DNA of 36,092 nucleotides, taken from assembly GCA_947471505.1 (NCBI GenBank), contig CANIWM010000062.1:1-36092 (forward strand), read 5' to 3'. Both the position numbers and the translations under genes were made by a program. Every line of letters begins with the position of its first letter. The stretch's first letter is position 1. Positions 19,004 to 27,105 of this stretch are shown here, piece by piece. The notes under the pieces were generated by a model. The model was not told the origin of the DNA. It ran no database searches and saw only the letters and a program-made list of their open reading frames with translations. This DNA is from Chthoniobacteraceae bacterium (GTDB lineage Bacteria; Verrucomicrobiota; Verrucomicrobiia; Chthoniobacterales; Chthoniobacteraceae).

Positions 19004-19195
19004 ATGAGTTCGACGACCAAACCAACAGGCTCGATAAATGACAGGATGCCACCTGTAACTCCGAAGTCACCAGTCAAAGACTGGCGCAGCACGCTGGGCA
19101 TGTTTAGCGGTGATACGTTAATGAAGGAGATTGATGAGGAAGGGCGGCGAATCCGTGAGGCTGAGAAAAAAGATCAGGATAACGTTACGGCATGA
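19004..19195 (+). CDS. Putative antitoxin of a VapBC-type pair
   Basis: 63-residue hydrophilic protein with a Pro/Thr-rich N-terminus and a charged C-terminal helix (M-K-E-I-D-E-E-G-R-R-I-R-E-A-E-K-K) of the kind that wraps a PIN toxin. No DNA-binding fold can be assigned confidently in the N-terminal half. The stop overlaps the start of the PIN-domain gene by four bases (ATGA), the standard antitoxin-first layout. Called from this context as much as from its sequence. Confidence 0.75.
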   Translation: MSSTTKPTGSINDRMPPVTPKSPVKDWRSTLGMFSGDTLMKEIDEEGRRIREAEKKDQDNVTA

Positions 19196-19620
19196 TCATT
19201 CTCGATACCAACCATCTCTCGGCCTTGAAATACGAGGAGAGTGAAGGTTTTGCGCGCCTTACTGCACGAATGCTTGCGCGGCCTTATGAAGAATTTGGGG
19301 CGACAGTTATTTCGCTTGAGGAGCAGATGCGCGGATGGTTGGCCGTGATTGCGCGGTGGAACGACCCCGTGAGGCAGGTTTCCGCGTATGCGGAATTGTC
19401 TAAACTCAATGACTTCTACTCTCGTTGGACGTTACTGGAATTTGACGAACGAGCAGCCTTACAGTGTGTCCGACTACGCCGCTCAATTCCGCGTGTAGGG
19501 ACGATGGATTTGAAAATCGCGAGCATTGCACTCGCGCAAGACGTGCTCTTACTCACTGCAAATGAGCGCGACTTCAAGCAAGTGCCGGGGCTTGGGTTTG
19601 AGAATTGGCTGTCGGCTTAA
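19192..19620 (+). CDS. vapC: PIN-domain toxin, VapC-like ribonuclease
   Basis: 142-residue PIN-domain protein, expected to be a Mg2+-dependent ribonuclease toxin. The acidic active-site residues appear as Asp5 (I-L-D-T-N), Glu43/44 (S-L-E-E-Q), Asp106 (G-T-M-D-L-K-I-A) and Asp127 (T-A-N-E-R-D-F), in the usual order and spacing. It overlaps the antitoxin gene by four bases and is convergent with pta, six bases beyond its stop. VapC family members usually cleave tRNA or rRNA; the target here is unknown. Confidence 0.87.
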   Translation: MIILDTNHLSALKYEESEGFARLTARMLARPYEEFGATVISLEEQMRGWLAVIARWNDPVRQVSAYAELSKLNDFYSRWTLLEFDERAALQCVRLRRSIPRVGTMDLKIASIALAQDVLLLTANERDFKQVPGLGFENWLSA

Positions 19621-19626
19621 TTTCCC

Positions 19627-20664
19627 TCACGCCTGCTCGGGATACAGCTCGCGGTAGCGGATCGCTTGCAGGCCGATGGTGGCGGCGACGCCGAGGATTT
19701 CCTCGTCGGTCGCGCCGCGTGAAAGATCGGCGCAGGGCTTGGAGAGGCCGAGGAGGATTTGGCCGTAGGCCTCGGCTCCGGCGAGATATTTCACGAGCTT
19801 GCTGGCGATGTTGGCGCTGTTGAGGTCGGGGAAGACGAGGACGTTCGCTTTGCCGGCGACGAGGCTGTCGGTGGCTTTCAGCGTGGCGAGGTCGGGCACG
19901 AGCGCGGTGTCGGCCTGCATTTCGCCGTCAATTTCGATCTCCATGCCGGCATCGAGCGCCATCTTTTTCGCGAGAGCGGCGGCGGCGGCGACTTTTTGCA
20001 CGCAGGCGAGCTGCGAGCCGCCTTTGTTGGAAAAGCTGAGGAATGCGACGCGCGGCTTATTGCCGGTGAGCTGGCGGCAGACGTGGCCGGTCTGGATGCC
20101 GATGCGGGCGAGCTGCTCGACGGTGGGCTCGGGGATGACGGCGCAGTCGGCAAACAAAATGACGCCGCGTTCGCCGTAGCGTTTGTTGCTCAAATCGAGC
20201 ATCTGGCAGCTCGAAATCATCGTCTCGCCGGTCAGCGGTTTGATGAGCTGAATGAGCGGGCGCAGCGTGCTGGCGGGCGTGAGGCCGGCACCGACGACGA
20301 GGCCATCCACGAGATTGTGCTGCACCATCATGGAGGCGAAATAGCTCGGTTTGCTGAGGATTTCGCGGGCCTGCGCAGGGCCGAGGTCGCGGTAGCGTTT
20401 CAGTTTTTCGAGGCGTGGGATGAAGTGCTCCAGCTCCGACGAAGTCTCGGGATCAATAATCCCGATGTGGTCGAGGCTGACATGTTGGGCTTTGGCGGCG
20501 GCTTCCACCTCGGAGCGTTTGCCGAGCAGGATGGGTGTGCCGAGTTTCAGGCGCGAAAACTCACGAGCAGCGCGGAGGACGACGGGCTCCGTTCCTTCGG
20601 GGAAAACAATCCTCTTCGGGTGGCGCTTTAGCTTTTCAAATACCGACTCAATAAACCGTGACAT
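19627..20664 (-). CDS. pta: Phosphate acetyltransferase
   Basis: 345-residue PTA/PTB-family enzyme that interconverts acetyl-CoA + phosphate and acetyl phosphate + CoA, linking central metabolism to acetate. It is the short form without the N-terminal DRTGG/AAA region of the long E. coli protein. Family signatures: I-V-F-P-E-G near residue 19, V-V-G-A-G-L-T near 130, S-F-S-N-K-G-G-S near 212, D-G-E-M-Q-A-D-T-A near 252, and F-P-D-L-N-S-A-N near 286 followed by G-Q-I-L-L-G-L-S-K-P. Phosphate butyryltransferase is the alternative but fits less well. Start at ATG 20664, where the family N-terminus begins. No ackA is next to it; it is divergent from the PUR-type gene. Confidence 0.92.
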   Translation of the reverse strand: MSRFIESVFEKLKRHPKRIVFPEGTEPVVLRAAREFSRLKLGTPILLGKRSEVEAAAKAQHVSLDHIGIIDPETSSELEHFIPRLEKLKRYRDLGPAQAREILSKPSYFASMMVQHNLVDGLVVGAGLTPASTLRPLIQLIKPLTGETMISSCQMLDLSNKRYGERGVILFADCAVIPEPTVEQLARIGIQTGHVCRQLTGNKPRVAFLSFSNKGGSQLACVQKVAAAAALAKKMALDAGMEIEIDGEMQADTALVPDLATLKATDSLVAGKANVLVFPDLNSANIASKLVKYLAGAEAYGQILLGLSKPCADLSRGATDEEILGVAATIGLQAIRYRELYPEQA

Positions 20665-20783
20665 GCCGAAGAGTGTCCCGATTTGCGCAGCAGGTGTCGA
20701 GTGCGCGATTGGCCGAAAGAAAATCCATCTTCCCAGTTGCACGATGCGCTCCGGCGATTAGTTTGCAGCCCCTTAACAAAGAC

Positions 20784-20804
20784 AGGCTCGATGGAATCGA
20801 GCCT
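20784..20804 (+). promoter_or_regulatory. Leader hairpin before the PUR-type gene
   Basis: A 9-bp perfect inverted repeat (GGCTCGAT / ATCGAGCC plus a flanking A-T pair) around a three-base GGA loop. It ends eight bases before a GAGGA Shine-Dalgarno site (20812-20816), which itself is five bases from the ATG at 20822. It could be an operator or an mRNA hairpin controlling translation. Confidence 0.5.
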
Positions 20805-20821
20805 TCGCACTGAGGAATGAC

Positions 20822-21073
20822 ATGAGACCAAGAGAAGAACACATGCACGATAACTCCGCACCGAGGATGCCCAGCGAACCCATCGCCACCGAAAAAGTGA
20901 CGATTGATCGGAAGGTATTCTTCCTCGACTTGAAGGAAAACCAACGTGGCCGCTTCCTGAAGATCACCGAAGATGTCGGCGGTCGTCGGGATACCGTCAT
21001 GATCCCGGCGGGCGTCTTCCAGGACTTCCTGGAAGCCATCACCCGGCTGGTGGACTACGAGTCGAAACTGTAG
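20822..21073 (+). CDS. PUR-alpha-like small DNA/RNA-binding protein
   Basis: 83-residue single-PUR-domain protein, related to the bacterial PUR-alpha proteins of Bacteroidota and spirochaetes (such as Borrelia BpuR), which bind single-stranded DNA or RNA. The signature strand pair [20 protein letters not shown] lies at about residues 31-50, and the terminal helix F-Q-D-F-L-E-A-I at about 66-73. A strong GAGGA at 20812-20816 supports the ATG at 20822; an internal ATG at 20843, preceded by AAGAGAAG, is a possible second start. Followed by its own terminator. Confidence 0.85.
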   Translation: MRPREEHMHDNSAPRMPSEPIATEKVTIDRKVFFLDLKENQRGRFLKITEDVGGRRDTVMIPAGVFQDFLEAITRLVDYESKL

Positions 21074-21123
21074 TTGTCGGCAGCGCCCCAGGAGCGCTAA
21101 ACCGCAAAGTCCTGTTCCCGTCA

Positions 21124-21162
21124 GAACGTCCCGGCATCACCACGCCGGGACGTTTTTCTTTT
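21124..21162 (+). terminator. Rho-independent terminator after the PUR-type gene
   Basis: A perfect 10-bp stem, ACGTCCCGGC (21126-21135) and GCCGGGACGT (21144-21153), with an 8-base loop and a following T-rich run TTTTCTTTT. It separates the PUR-type gene from the infA operon. Confidence 0.93.
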
Positions 21163-21218
21163 CCCCGAAGGATCGTAACTTGAAATCCAGCCGTATCATG
21201 GATAACGTCTGCCCCTGC

Positions 21219-21437
21219 ATGGGAAAACAAGACATGATCCAGCAGACAGGCGTCGTAAAAGAAGTGCTCCCCGGAACGATGTTTCGGGTGCAACTCGCGA
21301 ACGGCCACATTCTCCTCGCGCACATCTCCGGCAAGATGCGCAAGAACTTCATCCGCATCGTCCCCGGCGATAAAGTGAGCCTCGAACTTTCTCCTTACGA
21401 CCTGACGAAAGCCCGTATAGTCTTCCGCGAACAATGA
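21219..21437 (+). CDS. infA: Translation initiation factor IF-1
   Basis: 72-residue IF-1, a single OB-fold protein that occupies the ribosomal A site during initiation; identical in length to the E. coli protein. Family hallmarks are M-F-R-V-x-L-x-N-G-H, [15 protein letters not shown], and [13 protein letters not shown]. The ATG at 21219 aligns with the usual M-x-K-x-D start; in-frame ATG (21198) and TTG (21180) codons upstream would add 7 or 13 residues. The stop overlaps the start of the DUF883-like gene (ATGA), so translation is probably coupled. Confidence 0.96.
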   Translation: MGKQDMIQQTGVVKEVLPGTMFRVQLANGHILLAHISGKMRKNFIRIVPGDKVSLELSPYDLTKARIVFREQ

Positions 21438-21709
21438 GCGAAGCAGCAGCAAATCCTGACAACGGCCCAGCCGAAAAACACGAAACCTCACGCGACCACA
21501 TCCGCGACGCAGCAGCCGATGTCCGTGAAGCCGCAGCCGAGGCTGCGCGCGAGATCGCAGACAAGGCCAACGCGATCGCTGGCGAGTGGAAAGGCAAGGC
21601 CACCGACTGGCAGAAAGACGCCGAACATTACGTCCGCGAAAACCCCACCAAGAGCGTGCTCGCAGCCGTCGGAGTAGGCTTCGTCATCGGCCTCCTCTGC
21701 CGGAAATAA
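21434..21709 (+). CDS. DUF883/YqjD-ElaB-like ribosome- or membrane-associated protein
   Basis: 91-residue protein with an Ala/Glu-rich amphipathic helix (about 20-65) and a C-terminal hydrophobic segment ([14 protein letters not shown]) with the G-x-G-F-x-x-G-L motif of the DUF883/YqjD family. E. coli YqjD and ElaB are tail-anchored inner-membrane proteins that bind stationary-phase ribosomes, a link made interesting by the overlap with infA. It heads three membrane genes: the next starts seven bases after its stop. Confidence 0.86.
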   Translation: MSEAAANPDNGPAEKHETSRDHIRDAAADVREAAAEAAREIADKANAIAGEWKGKATDWQKDAEHYVRENPTKSVLAAVGVGFVIGLLCRK

Positions 21710-21716
21710 CCACGCC

Positions 21717-22127
21717 ATGAGTGAAAAAGGACCACCGCCGGAAGCGGAGACGGCGGGTCTTGTCCGGCATCTGCGCGCATTCCTCGCGGCCTGCGCGCGA
21801 TACGCCTCCGCCCGACTACGCCTCGCATCGCTGGAGGGAAAAGAAGCTGCCGGGCAAGCCGGGAAATTTCTCCTCCTCGCCGGAGCCACGCTGTTTGTCG
21901 CCGTATTCGGCTGGCTCTTCCTGTGCCTCGCAGTCGTCTTCCTGCTCGCACTCGCGATGGGCACGCACGGTTGGATTTGGGCCTCCCTCATCATGGCCGC
22001 GGTTCATTTCGCAGGGGCTTTCATCTTGGGACGCTCGCTGCGTTCACGCGGGGGAAAATCGTTCTTCCCGCTCACCACTGCCGAGTTTCAAAAAGACCGC
22101 GAATGGCTGGAGAAGGAGCGACTATGA
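21717..22127 (+). CDS. Phage-holin-superfamily (YqjE-like) membrane protein
   Basis: 136-residue membrane protein with a cytoplasmic N-terminal helix, two hydrophobic hairpin segments at about 49-80 and 83-105, and a charged C-terminus. This layout matches YqjE/holin-superfamily III proteins, which travel with YqjD-type proteins. It is not a phage lysis gene: no endolysin or other phage gene is present. The stop overlaps the next start (ATGA). Confidence 0.8.
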   Translation: MSEKGPPPEAETAGLVRHLRAFLAACARYASARLRLASLEGKEAAGQAGKFLLLAGATLFVAVFGWLFLCLAVVFLLALAMGTHGWIWASLIMAAVHFAGAFILGRSLRSRGGKSFFPLTTAEFQKDREWLEKERL

Positions 22128-22516
22128 CCGACCCCGACAAAGCAGAACTCCTCGCCGAGCTCGCCGCTGCTCGTGCGAATATCGCCGCCACCGGAACGGC
22201 CCTCCACGCTGCATCAGACCGCATCCGCCACAAGTTCGACATCCCTGCCCGCGCCAAGGCCAGCTTTGAAAATCACCGCTCCGCATGGCTCAGTGGAGCG
22301 GCGATCTTCGGCCTTCTGCTCTCCAAGCTCCCCGCCCGCAAAAAGACCGTCTTCGTTGAGCAGGCCACCGGTGCCACCGGCAAGCTCGCCACCGCGTGGG
22401 GCTTCTTCAAGTTTGCCAGCGGTCTCGCAAAGCCCTTCCTCGGCGACCTCGCGGCGAAATGGATCGCCGCCCGTGTAGAGAAGGCGACTACCGCTCCACC
22501 GCAGGGCACGAAGTAG
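22124..22516 (+). CDS. Hypothetical membrane protein of the infA-yqjDE-like operon
   Basis: 130-residue protein with an N-terminal charged helix (about 1-45), a short hydrophobic segment (S-G-A-A-I-F-G-L-L-L-S, about 57-67) and a second, amphipathic region (about 85-105). By position it may correspond to the third member of YqjD-YqjE-YqjK-type clusters, but the sequence gives no firm assignment. It is coupled to the holin-like gene (ATGA), and its 3' end overlaps the convergent glycosyltransferase gene by 29 bases. Confidence 0.7.
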   Translation: MTDPDKAELLAELAAARANIAATGTALHAASDRIRHKFDIPARAKASFENHRSAWLSGAAIFGLLLSKLPARKKTVFVEQATGATGKLATAWGFFKFASGLAKPFLGDLAAKWIAARVEKATTAPPQGTK

Positions 22517-23276
22517 AGAACGACGCTCGCAGCCGCCCGAGGTGCGTCTTTTGAGATACTCGCCCTCGCCGGAAGAACCCGCTGATGAGTGCTGCAATGG
22601 TTCCCTTCCACCCCAACCAGCCCACGCGTAGCCCATACAGGCGCGCGAGATGAAACGTCACCGCCGCAAACGTGTAGTCGCGATTGTGCGCGCTGCGCTG
22701 GTAGCTGAACGGAAAACTGAGCCGCCGACATGTGTGCCCCGCCCGCACTTGCTCCAGCGCCCAAGCGTAATCCTCCATCGTCACCAGCGTCTCATCGAAC
22801 ATGCGCTGCTCCCACAGTTCCCGCCGAATCATTCCGAAACTGTTCGAATAGATGGAGCAAAAGCGCAGGCCGGTGCGCTGCAGTTCTGGCCATGTGATCG
22901 CGTCGCTCCAATCGTCTTTCGCCGTCCACCTTCCGCTCACGCATGCCGTCCCAGAAAGCTCCATCGCGGCGATCATCGCGGCGATCGTATCAGGCGCGCG
23001 CAAGACGGTATGAGAGCTCAAAATCAAGACCCACTTCGCCGTGCATTGAGCGATTCCGAAGTTCAAACAGCGGGCGTGATGATACGGTGCATCCCACCGA
23101 GCCACAGTCCCGCCGGCCTCGCGGATGAGCACATCTGATCCATCTCGGCTACCCGAGTTCACGCCGATCATCTGGGCAGGTTGCACCGTCTGCGCACGGA
23201 GTGCGGCAAGCACTTCCGGCAGCGTGGAAGCACTGTCTTTGAAGCGGATGATGACGGCGAGATCGGCGACGGGCAT
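22488..23276 (-). CDS. Family 2 glycosyltransferase
   Basis: 262-residue GT-A-fold glycosyltransferase. The nucleotide-sugar region A-V-I-I-R-F-K-D opens at residue 7, followed by G-V-N-S-G-S-R-D-G-S near 45. The usual metal-binding D-x-D is replaced by L-S-S-H-T near 93, as in a subset of GT2 enzymes with S-A-H or similar. The acceptor/base region is T-M-E-D-Y-A-W-A near 172. Start taken at ATG 23276. The donor and acceptor are not determinable; no membrane segments are clear. It lies next to the kbl gene but separated by ~48 bases, so co-transcription with tdh-kbl is possible. Confidence 0.86.
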   Translation of the reverse strand: MPVADLAVIIRFKDSASTLPEVLAALRAQTVQPAQMIGVNSGSRDGSDVLIREAGGTVARWDAPYHHARCLNFGIAQCTAKWVLILSSHTVLRAPDTIAAMIAAMELSGTACVSGRWTAKDDWSDAITWPELQRTGLRFCSIYSNSFGMIRRELWEQRMFDETLVTMEDYAWALEQVRAGHTCRRLSFPFSYQRSAHNRDYTFAAVTFHLARLYGLRVGWLGWKGTIAALISGFFRRGRVSQKTHLGRLRASFSTSCPAVER

Positions 23277-23324
23277 ACAGGCCCACCGCACTATCATCCT
23301 TTGTGCCAGACGGCTAGTTCTCCG

Positions 23325-24515
23325 TTACACGCCGAGTTGCTGTTTCGTCGCGATGAATGCCGCCACGGCGCTCTCCAGCTCTGACCTCGTATGTGCGGCG
23401 CTGATTTGTGTGCGGATGCGCGCCTTCCCCTGCGGGACGACCGGGTAGCTGAAGCCGACGACGTAAACGCCGCGCTCCAGCATCGCCTCGGCAAAGCGCG
23501 CCGCGAGCGAAGCCTCACCGAGCATGATGGGGACGATCGGGTGCGAGCCGGGGACGATACTGAAGCCCGCCGTCGTCATCGCCCCGCGGAAAAAGCGCGT
23601 GTTTTCCTCCAGCGTGTCGCGCAGAGAAGTATCCGCTCGCAGCAAGTCCAGCACGGCCAGCGAAGCACCCGCGATGCAGGGCGCAAGCGTGTTGGAGAAC
23701 AAGTATGGCCGCGAACGTTGGCGCAGCAGGTCGATGATTTCTTTGCGTCCACTCGTGTAGCCGCCGCTCGCGCCGCCGAGTGCTTTCCCGAGTGTGCCGG
23801 TGAGGATGTCTATGCGGCCCATCACGCCGCAGTGCTCGTGCGTGCCGCGCCCGCGAGCGCCCATGAAGCCGACGGCGTGCGAATCATCCACCATCACCAG
23901 TGCGCCGTATTTCTCCGCGAGGTCGCAGATTTTCTTCAGCGGCGCGATGAATCCATCCATCGAAAACACGCCATCGGTCGCGATGAGCTTGAAGGCCGCG
24001 CCCTTCGCATCCGCCTCGATCAATTTCGCCTCCAAGTCCGCCATGTCGCAGTTTTTGTAGCGGTAGCGCTGCGCCTTACAGAGCCGCACGCCGTCTATGA
24101 TCGAGGCGTGGTTCAGCTCATCGCTGATGATCGCATCCTGCGGACCGAGCAGGGTTTCAAAGAGCCCGCCGTTCGCATCGAAGCACGACCCGTAGAGGAT
24201 GGTTTCTTCCGTGCCGAGGAACTCCGTGAGGCTCGCTTCCAGTTCCTTGTGAATGCCTTGCGTGCCGCAGATAAAGCGCACGCTCGCTAGGCCGAATCCC
24301 CATTTTTCCAGCGCATCGTGCGCCGCCTGCCGCACCGCCGGATGCTGCGCGAGACCGAGGTAATTGTTCGCGCACATGTTCAGCACCGCAGCGCCGCCAT
24401 CCGCCCGAACGGTGCTGCCCTGTGGTGTCGTGAGCACGCGCTCGGACTTGTAAGTGCCCGCTGCGCGAATCGCATCGAGCTGCGTTGCGAGATGTTTTTT
24501 GAAAGGCTCGTTCAT
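23325..24515 (-). CDS. kbl: Glycine C-acetyltransferase (2-amino-3-ketobutyrate CoA ligase)
   Basis: 396-residue PLP-dependent enzyme that cleaves 2-amino-3-ketobutyrate with CoA to glycine and acetyl-CoA, the second step of threonine degradation. The PLP-binding lysine is Lys244 in T-L-G-K-A-L-G-G, the same number as in E. coli Kbl. Other family motifs are N-N-Y-L-G-L near 50, G-T-Q-G-I-H near 84, D-E-L-N-H-A-S near 134 and V-D-D-S-H-A-V-G near 208. It starts five bases after the tdh stop, forming a tdh-kbl operon. Serine palmitoyltransferase/AONS-type homologues are ruled out by the tdh partner. Confidence 0.96.
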   Translation of the reverse strand: MNEPFKKHLATQLDAIRAAGTYKSERVLTTPQGSTVRADGGAAVLNMCANNYLGLAQHPAVRQAAHDALEKWGFGLASVRFICGTQGIHKELEASLTEFLGTEETILYGSCFDANGGLFETLLGPQDAIISDELNHASIIDGVRLCKAQRYRYKNCDMADLEAKLIEADAKGAAFKLIATDGVFSMDGFIAPLKKICDLAEKYGALVMVDDSHAVGFMGARGRGTHEHCGVMGRIDILTGTLGKALGGASGGYTSGRKEIIDLLRQRSRPYLFSNTLAPCIAGASLAVLDLLRADTSLRDTLEENTRFFRGAMTTAGFSIVPGSHPIVPIMLGEASLAARFAEAMLERGVYVVGFSYPVVPQGKARIRTQISAAHTRSELESAVAAFIATKQQLGV

Positions 24516-24520
24516 GGTGA

Positions 24521-25549
24521 TTAGCGGCTCCAGTCCAGCACGACTTTCCCGCAGTTCCCAGACTCCATTGCGGCGAAGCCCTGCTCAAATTCCGTGTAGT
24601 GAAAGCGGTGGGTGATAATGGGCCGAATGTTCAGCCCGCTCTCCAGCATCACGCTCATCTGGTACCACGTCTCATACATCTCGCGCCCGTAGATGCCCTT
24701 GATCGTGAGCATGTTAAAAATCACCTTGTTCCAGTCGATGGGCATCGGCTCCGAGGGGATGCCGAGCATCGCGATTTTTCCGCCGTGGCACATGTTATCA
24801 ATCATCTGGCGGAAGGCGCTCGGGTTCCCGCTCATCTCCAGCCCGACATCAAAGCCCTCCTTCATCCCGAGCTGCGCTTGCACGTCGGCGAGGCTGCCCG
24901 TTTTCACGTTCAGCGCCACCGTCGCGCCCATCGTCCGCGCAAGCTCCAGCCGGTATTCGTTCACATCGGTAATCACGACATGCCGCGCACCCGCGCGCTT
25001 CACGACGGGGATGGCCATGATGCCAATCGGCCCCGCTCCCGTGATGAGCACATCCTCGCCGAGACACCCAAACGCCAGCGCCGTATGCACCGCATTCCCA
25101 AACGGGTCGAAGATGCTCGCCACCTCCTCATCCACCCCCTGCGAGTGGTGCCAGACATTCGTCATCGGCACGCTGATGAACTCCGCAAACGCCCCGGTGC
25201 GATTCACGCCGATGCCCACCGTGTCCTTGCATAAATGGCGGCGTCCCGCGAGGCAGTTGCGGCATCGCCCACAGACGACGTGTCCCTCCGCGCTCACGAT
25301 CTCGCCGGGATGAAAGTCGTTCACGTTCGAGCCGACACGGACGACCTCGCCGACGAACTCATGCCCCACGACCATCGGCACGGGGATCGTCTTCTGCGCC
25401 CACGCGTCCCATTTATAAATGTGCAAGTCCGTCCCGCAGATGCCGGTTTTGTGGACTTGGATGAGGACATCATTGATGCCGACCTCTGGCTCCGGGACAT
25501 CCTGGAGCCAGAGCCCGCGTTCGGAGCGTGCTTTGACGAGTGCTTTCAT
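24521..25549 (-). CDS. tdh: L-threonine 3-dehydrogenase
   Basis: 342-residue zinc-dependent medium-chain dehydrogenase that oxidises L-threonine to 2-amino-3-ketobutyrate with NAD+. Catalytic zinc ligands are Cys38 (G-I-C-G-T-D-L-H) and the His/Glu of G-H-E-F-V-G near 63-64. The four structural-zinc cysteines sit in V-C-G-R-C-R-N-C plus C about eight residues later. The Rossmann motif G-A-G-P-I-G is near 170. The ATG at 25549 gives the E. coli-like N-terminus. A 6-bp hairpin lies five bases upstream of it, with no Shine-Dalgarno site. It leads the tdh-kbl operon and is divergent from the Gfo/Idh/MocA gene. Confidence 0.97.
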   Translation of the reverse strand: MKALVKARSERGLWLQDVPEPEVGINDVLIQVHKTGICGTDLHIYKWDAWAQKTIPVPMVVGHEFVGEVVRVGSNVNDFHPGEIVSAEGHVVCGRCRNCLAGRRHLCKDTVGIGVNRTGAFAEFISVPMTNVWHHSQGVDEEVASIFDPFGNAVHTALAFGCLGEDVLITGAGPIGIMAIPVVKRAGARHVVITDVNEYRLELARTMGATVALNVKTGSLADVQAQLGMKEGFDVGLEMSGNPSAFRQMIDNMCHGGKIAMLGIPSEPMPIDWNKVIFNMLTIKGIYGREMYETWYQMSVMLESGLNIRPIITHRFHYTEFEQGFAAMESGNCGKVVLDWSR

Positions 25550-25554
25550 AGGAG

Positions 25555-25569
25555 GCGGGACCATCCCGC
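25555..25569 (-). promoter_or_regulatory. Hairpin adjoining the tdh start codon
   Basis: An inverted repeat GCGGGA / TCCCGC with a three-base loop ends five bases before the tdh ATG, where a ribosome binding site would be. No Shine-Dalgarno sequence is present; on this strand the intervening bases read CTCCT. It may affect translation or be an operator half; assignment is weak. Confidence 0.3.
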
Positions 25570-25685
25570 AAACGCTTGGAGGAAAGCAACCCAAAATCCT
25601 GTTTACGGGATGTGATTCCTAAATACCGACGCGCGCTAAAGAACCGCTTGCCCGCTGCGGGCCGTCCCGCTGTGCTTACTCGCAC

Positions 25686-26765
25686 ATGAGCACATTGAAT
25701 TTCGCAATCATCGGCACAGGCGGCATCACACTTCAGAACCACCTCCCCGGCCTCGCGCTGTGTAAGGACGTGCGCGTCTCGGCGCTGTGCGACACGAGCG
25801 AGGCCACGCTGGAAAAAGCGCGCGCGCAGATTGGCGAGGTCGCCGTCTCCACGAGCTACGAAGACATCGTGAAGCGCGACGACGTCCACGCCGTGATCAT
25901 CGCCACGCCGAACATCGCGCACAAGCCCATCGCCCTTGCCGCCATCGCGCACGGCAAGCACGTCCTCTGCGAAAAACCCATCGCCATGTCTGCGCCGGAT
26001 GCCCGTGAAATGGCCGCCGCCGCAGACCTCGCGGGCGTGCGCCACATGACGGCGTTCACGTATCGCTTTGTCCCCGCCATGCGCTACTTGCGGCACCTCA
26101 TCGACATCGGGGAACTCGGCCAGCCCTACCATTTTCGCTCCTGCCGCCTGCAAGACTGGGGCACGCGCAACCTCGGCTGGCGGCAGGTGAAATCGCTCGC
26201 GGGCACCGGCGAACTCGGCGACATGCTCAGCCACCGCATCAACTTCGCACAGCACCTCATCGGCCCCATCAAGCGCATGGTCGCCAACGTCAAAAACCTC
26301 ACACCCATGCGCGATGGGATGCCGAACGACACGGAAGATTGGGTCGCCATTTTGGCCGACTTCGTGAACGGCGCGACCGGCGTGCTGGAAAGCTCCAAGC
26401 TGGCCAGCGGGCGCAGCGAATCTTGGCGCTCGCTCGACTACGTGGAAGTGAATGGCAGCGAAGGCACGTTCGAGTTCACCACGGGGAAATGGAACGAACT
26501 CCTCTTCGGAAAAATCGGTGGCCCCGGCATCGCGCCGCTCGCCGTGCCGCGTGAGTTTTGGACTTGGCCCGGCTCGCCGCGCGACCCCGGCGTGGGCGAT
26601 CCGCTCATCACGTTCCGCTACGATCAGGCTTTCGAGTTTGTGGACGCCATCCGCGCCGGACGCCCCTGCGTGCCGAGCTTCCACGAAGGCGCAGCCTCCC
26701 AAGCCGTCATGGACGCCGCCCTTGAATCGGCGACGACGGGTAAGTGGATCGACCTTACGGCGTAA
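25686..26765 (+). CDS. Gfo/Idh/MocA family oxidoreductase
   Basis: 359-residue NAD(P)-dependent sugar or inositol oxidoreductase. The Rossmann motif I-I-G-T-G-G-I-T is at residues 8-15, and the family C-E-K-P-I-A motif is near 97. The C-terminal beta-sheet domain starts near 130 and includes a G-D-M-L-S-H-R-I-N-F active-site-type stretch near 178. Substrate unknown; the enzyme is single and not next to a sugar operon. Its last 11 bases overlap the convergent ArsC/Spx-like gene. Confidence 0.92.
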   Translation: MSTLNFAIIGTGGITLQNHLPGLALCKDVRVSALCDTSEATLEKARAQIGEVAVSTSYEDIVKRDDVHAVIIATPNIAHKPIALAAIAHGKHVLCEKPIAMSAPDAREMAAAADLAGVRHMTAFTYRFVPAMRYLRHLIDIGELGQPYHFRSCRLQDWGTRNLGWRQVKSLAGTGELGDMLSHRINFAQHLIGPIKRMVANVKNLTPMRDGMPNDTEDWVAILADFVNGATGVLESSKLASGRSESWRSLDYVEVNGSEGTFEFTTGKWNELLFGKIGGPGIAPLAVPREFWTWPGSPRDPGVGDPLITFRYDQAFEFVDAIRAGRPCVPSFHEGAASQAVMDAALESATTGKWIDLTA

Positions 26766-27105
26766 GCAACCGCTCCCATTCTTCCTGCTTAAAGCCCGTC
26801 GTGCCGCCAGTCTTCGTGAGCAAAAATGGCCGCTTTACGAGGTTGCCGTTTTGCGAGAGGAGGGACAGTGCTTCGGGCTCGGTGAGTTTTGGCAGGCGGT
26901 CTTTCATGTTTAGCGCCTTGTAGTCGAGGCCGCTTGTATTGAAGAGCCGTTTCATGTCCCCGACGTAGCCGAGCATTCGCTTCAACTCTGCAACGGTGGG
27001 TGGCTGCTGGCGGATGGGGATCGTCTCAAACGAGGTGTCGCGCTCTTGTAGAAACTTCAGCGCCTTTCGGCAGGTGTCGCATTTTTCGTAGAGGTAAATC
27101 TTCAT
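26755..27105 (-). CDS. ArsC/Spx-family thioredoxin-fold protein
   Basis: 116-residue thioredoxin-like protein of the ArsC/Spx/YffB family. Residues Cys9 and Cys12 form C-D-T-C, a redox CxxC more like Spx than single-Cys ArsC proteins. K-R-P at residues about 91-93 (V-K-R-P-F-L-L) is the conserved anion-site loop. Roles in the family range from arsenate reduction to transcriptional control via RNA polymerase; which applies here is not visible. Alone, with its 3' end overlapping the Gfo/Idh/MocA gene. Confidence 0.9.
   Translation of the reverse strand: MKIYLYEKCDTCRKALKFLQERDTSFETIPIRQQPPTVAELKRMLGYVGDMKRLFNTSGLDYKALNMKDRLPKLTEPEALSLLSQNGNLVKRPFLLTKTGGTTGFKQEEWERLLTP

Noticed and set aside
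21717-22127. Prophage remnant suggested by the holin-like protein
   Set aside because: No integrase, endolysin, capsid or attachment site nearby; the context matches YqjD/YqjE housekeeping clusters.
25470-26702. Open frame on the - strand covering the Gfo/Idh/MocA gene
   Set aside because: Antisense to a gene with clear Rossmann and EKP motifs.
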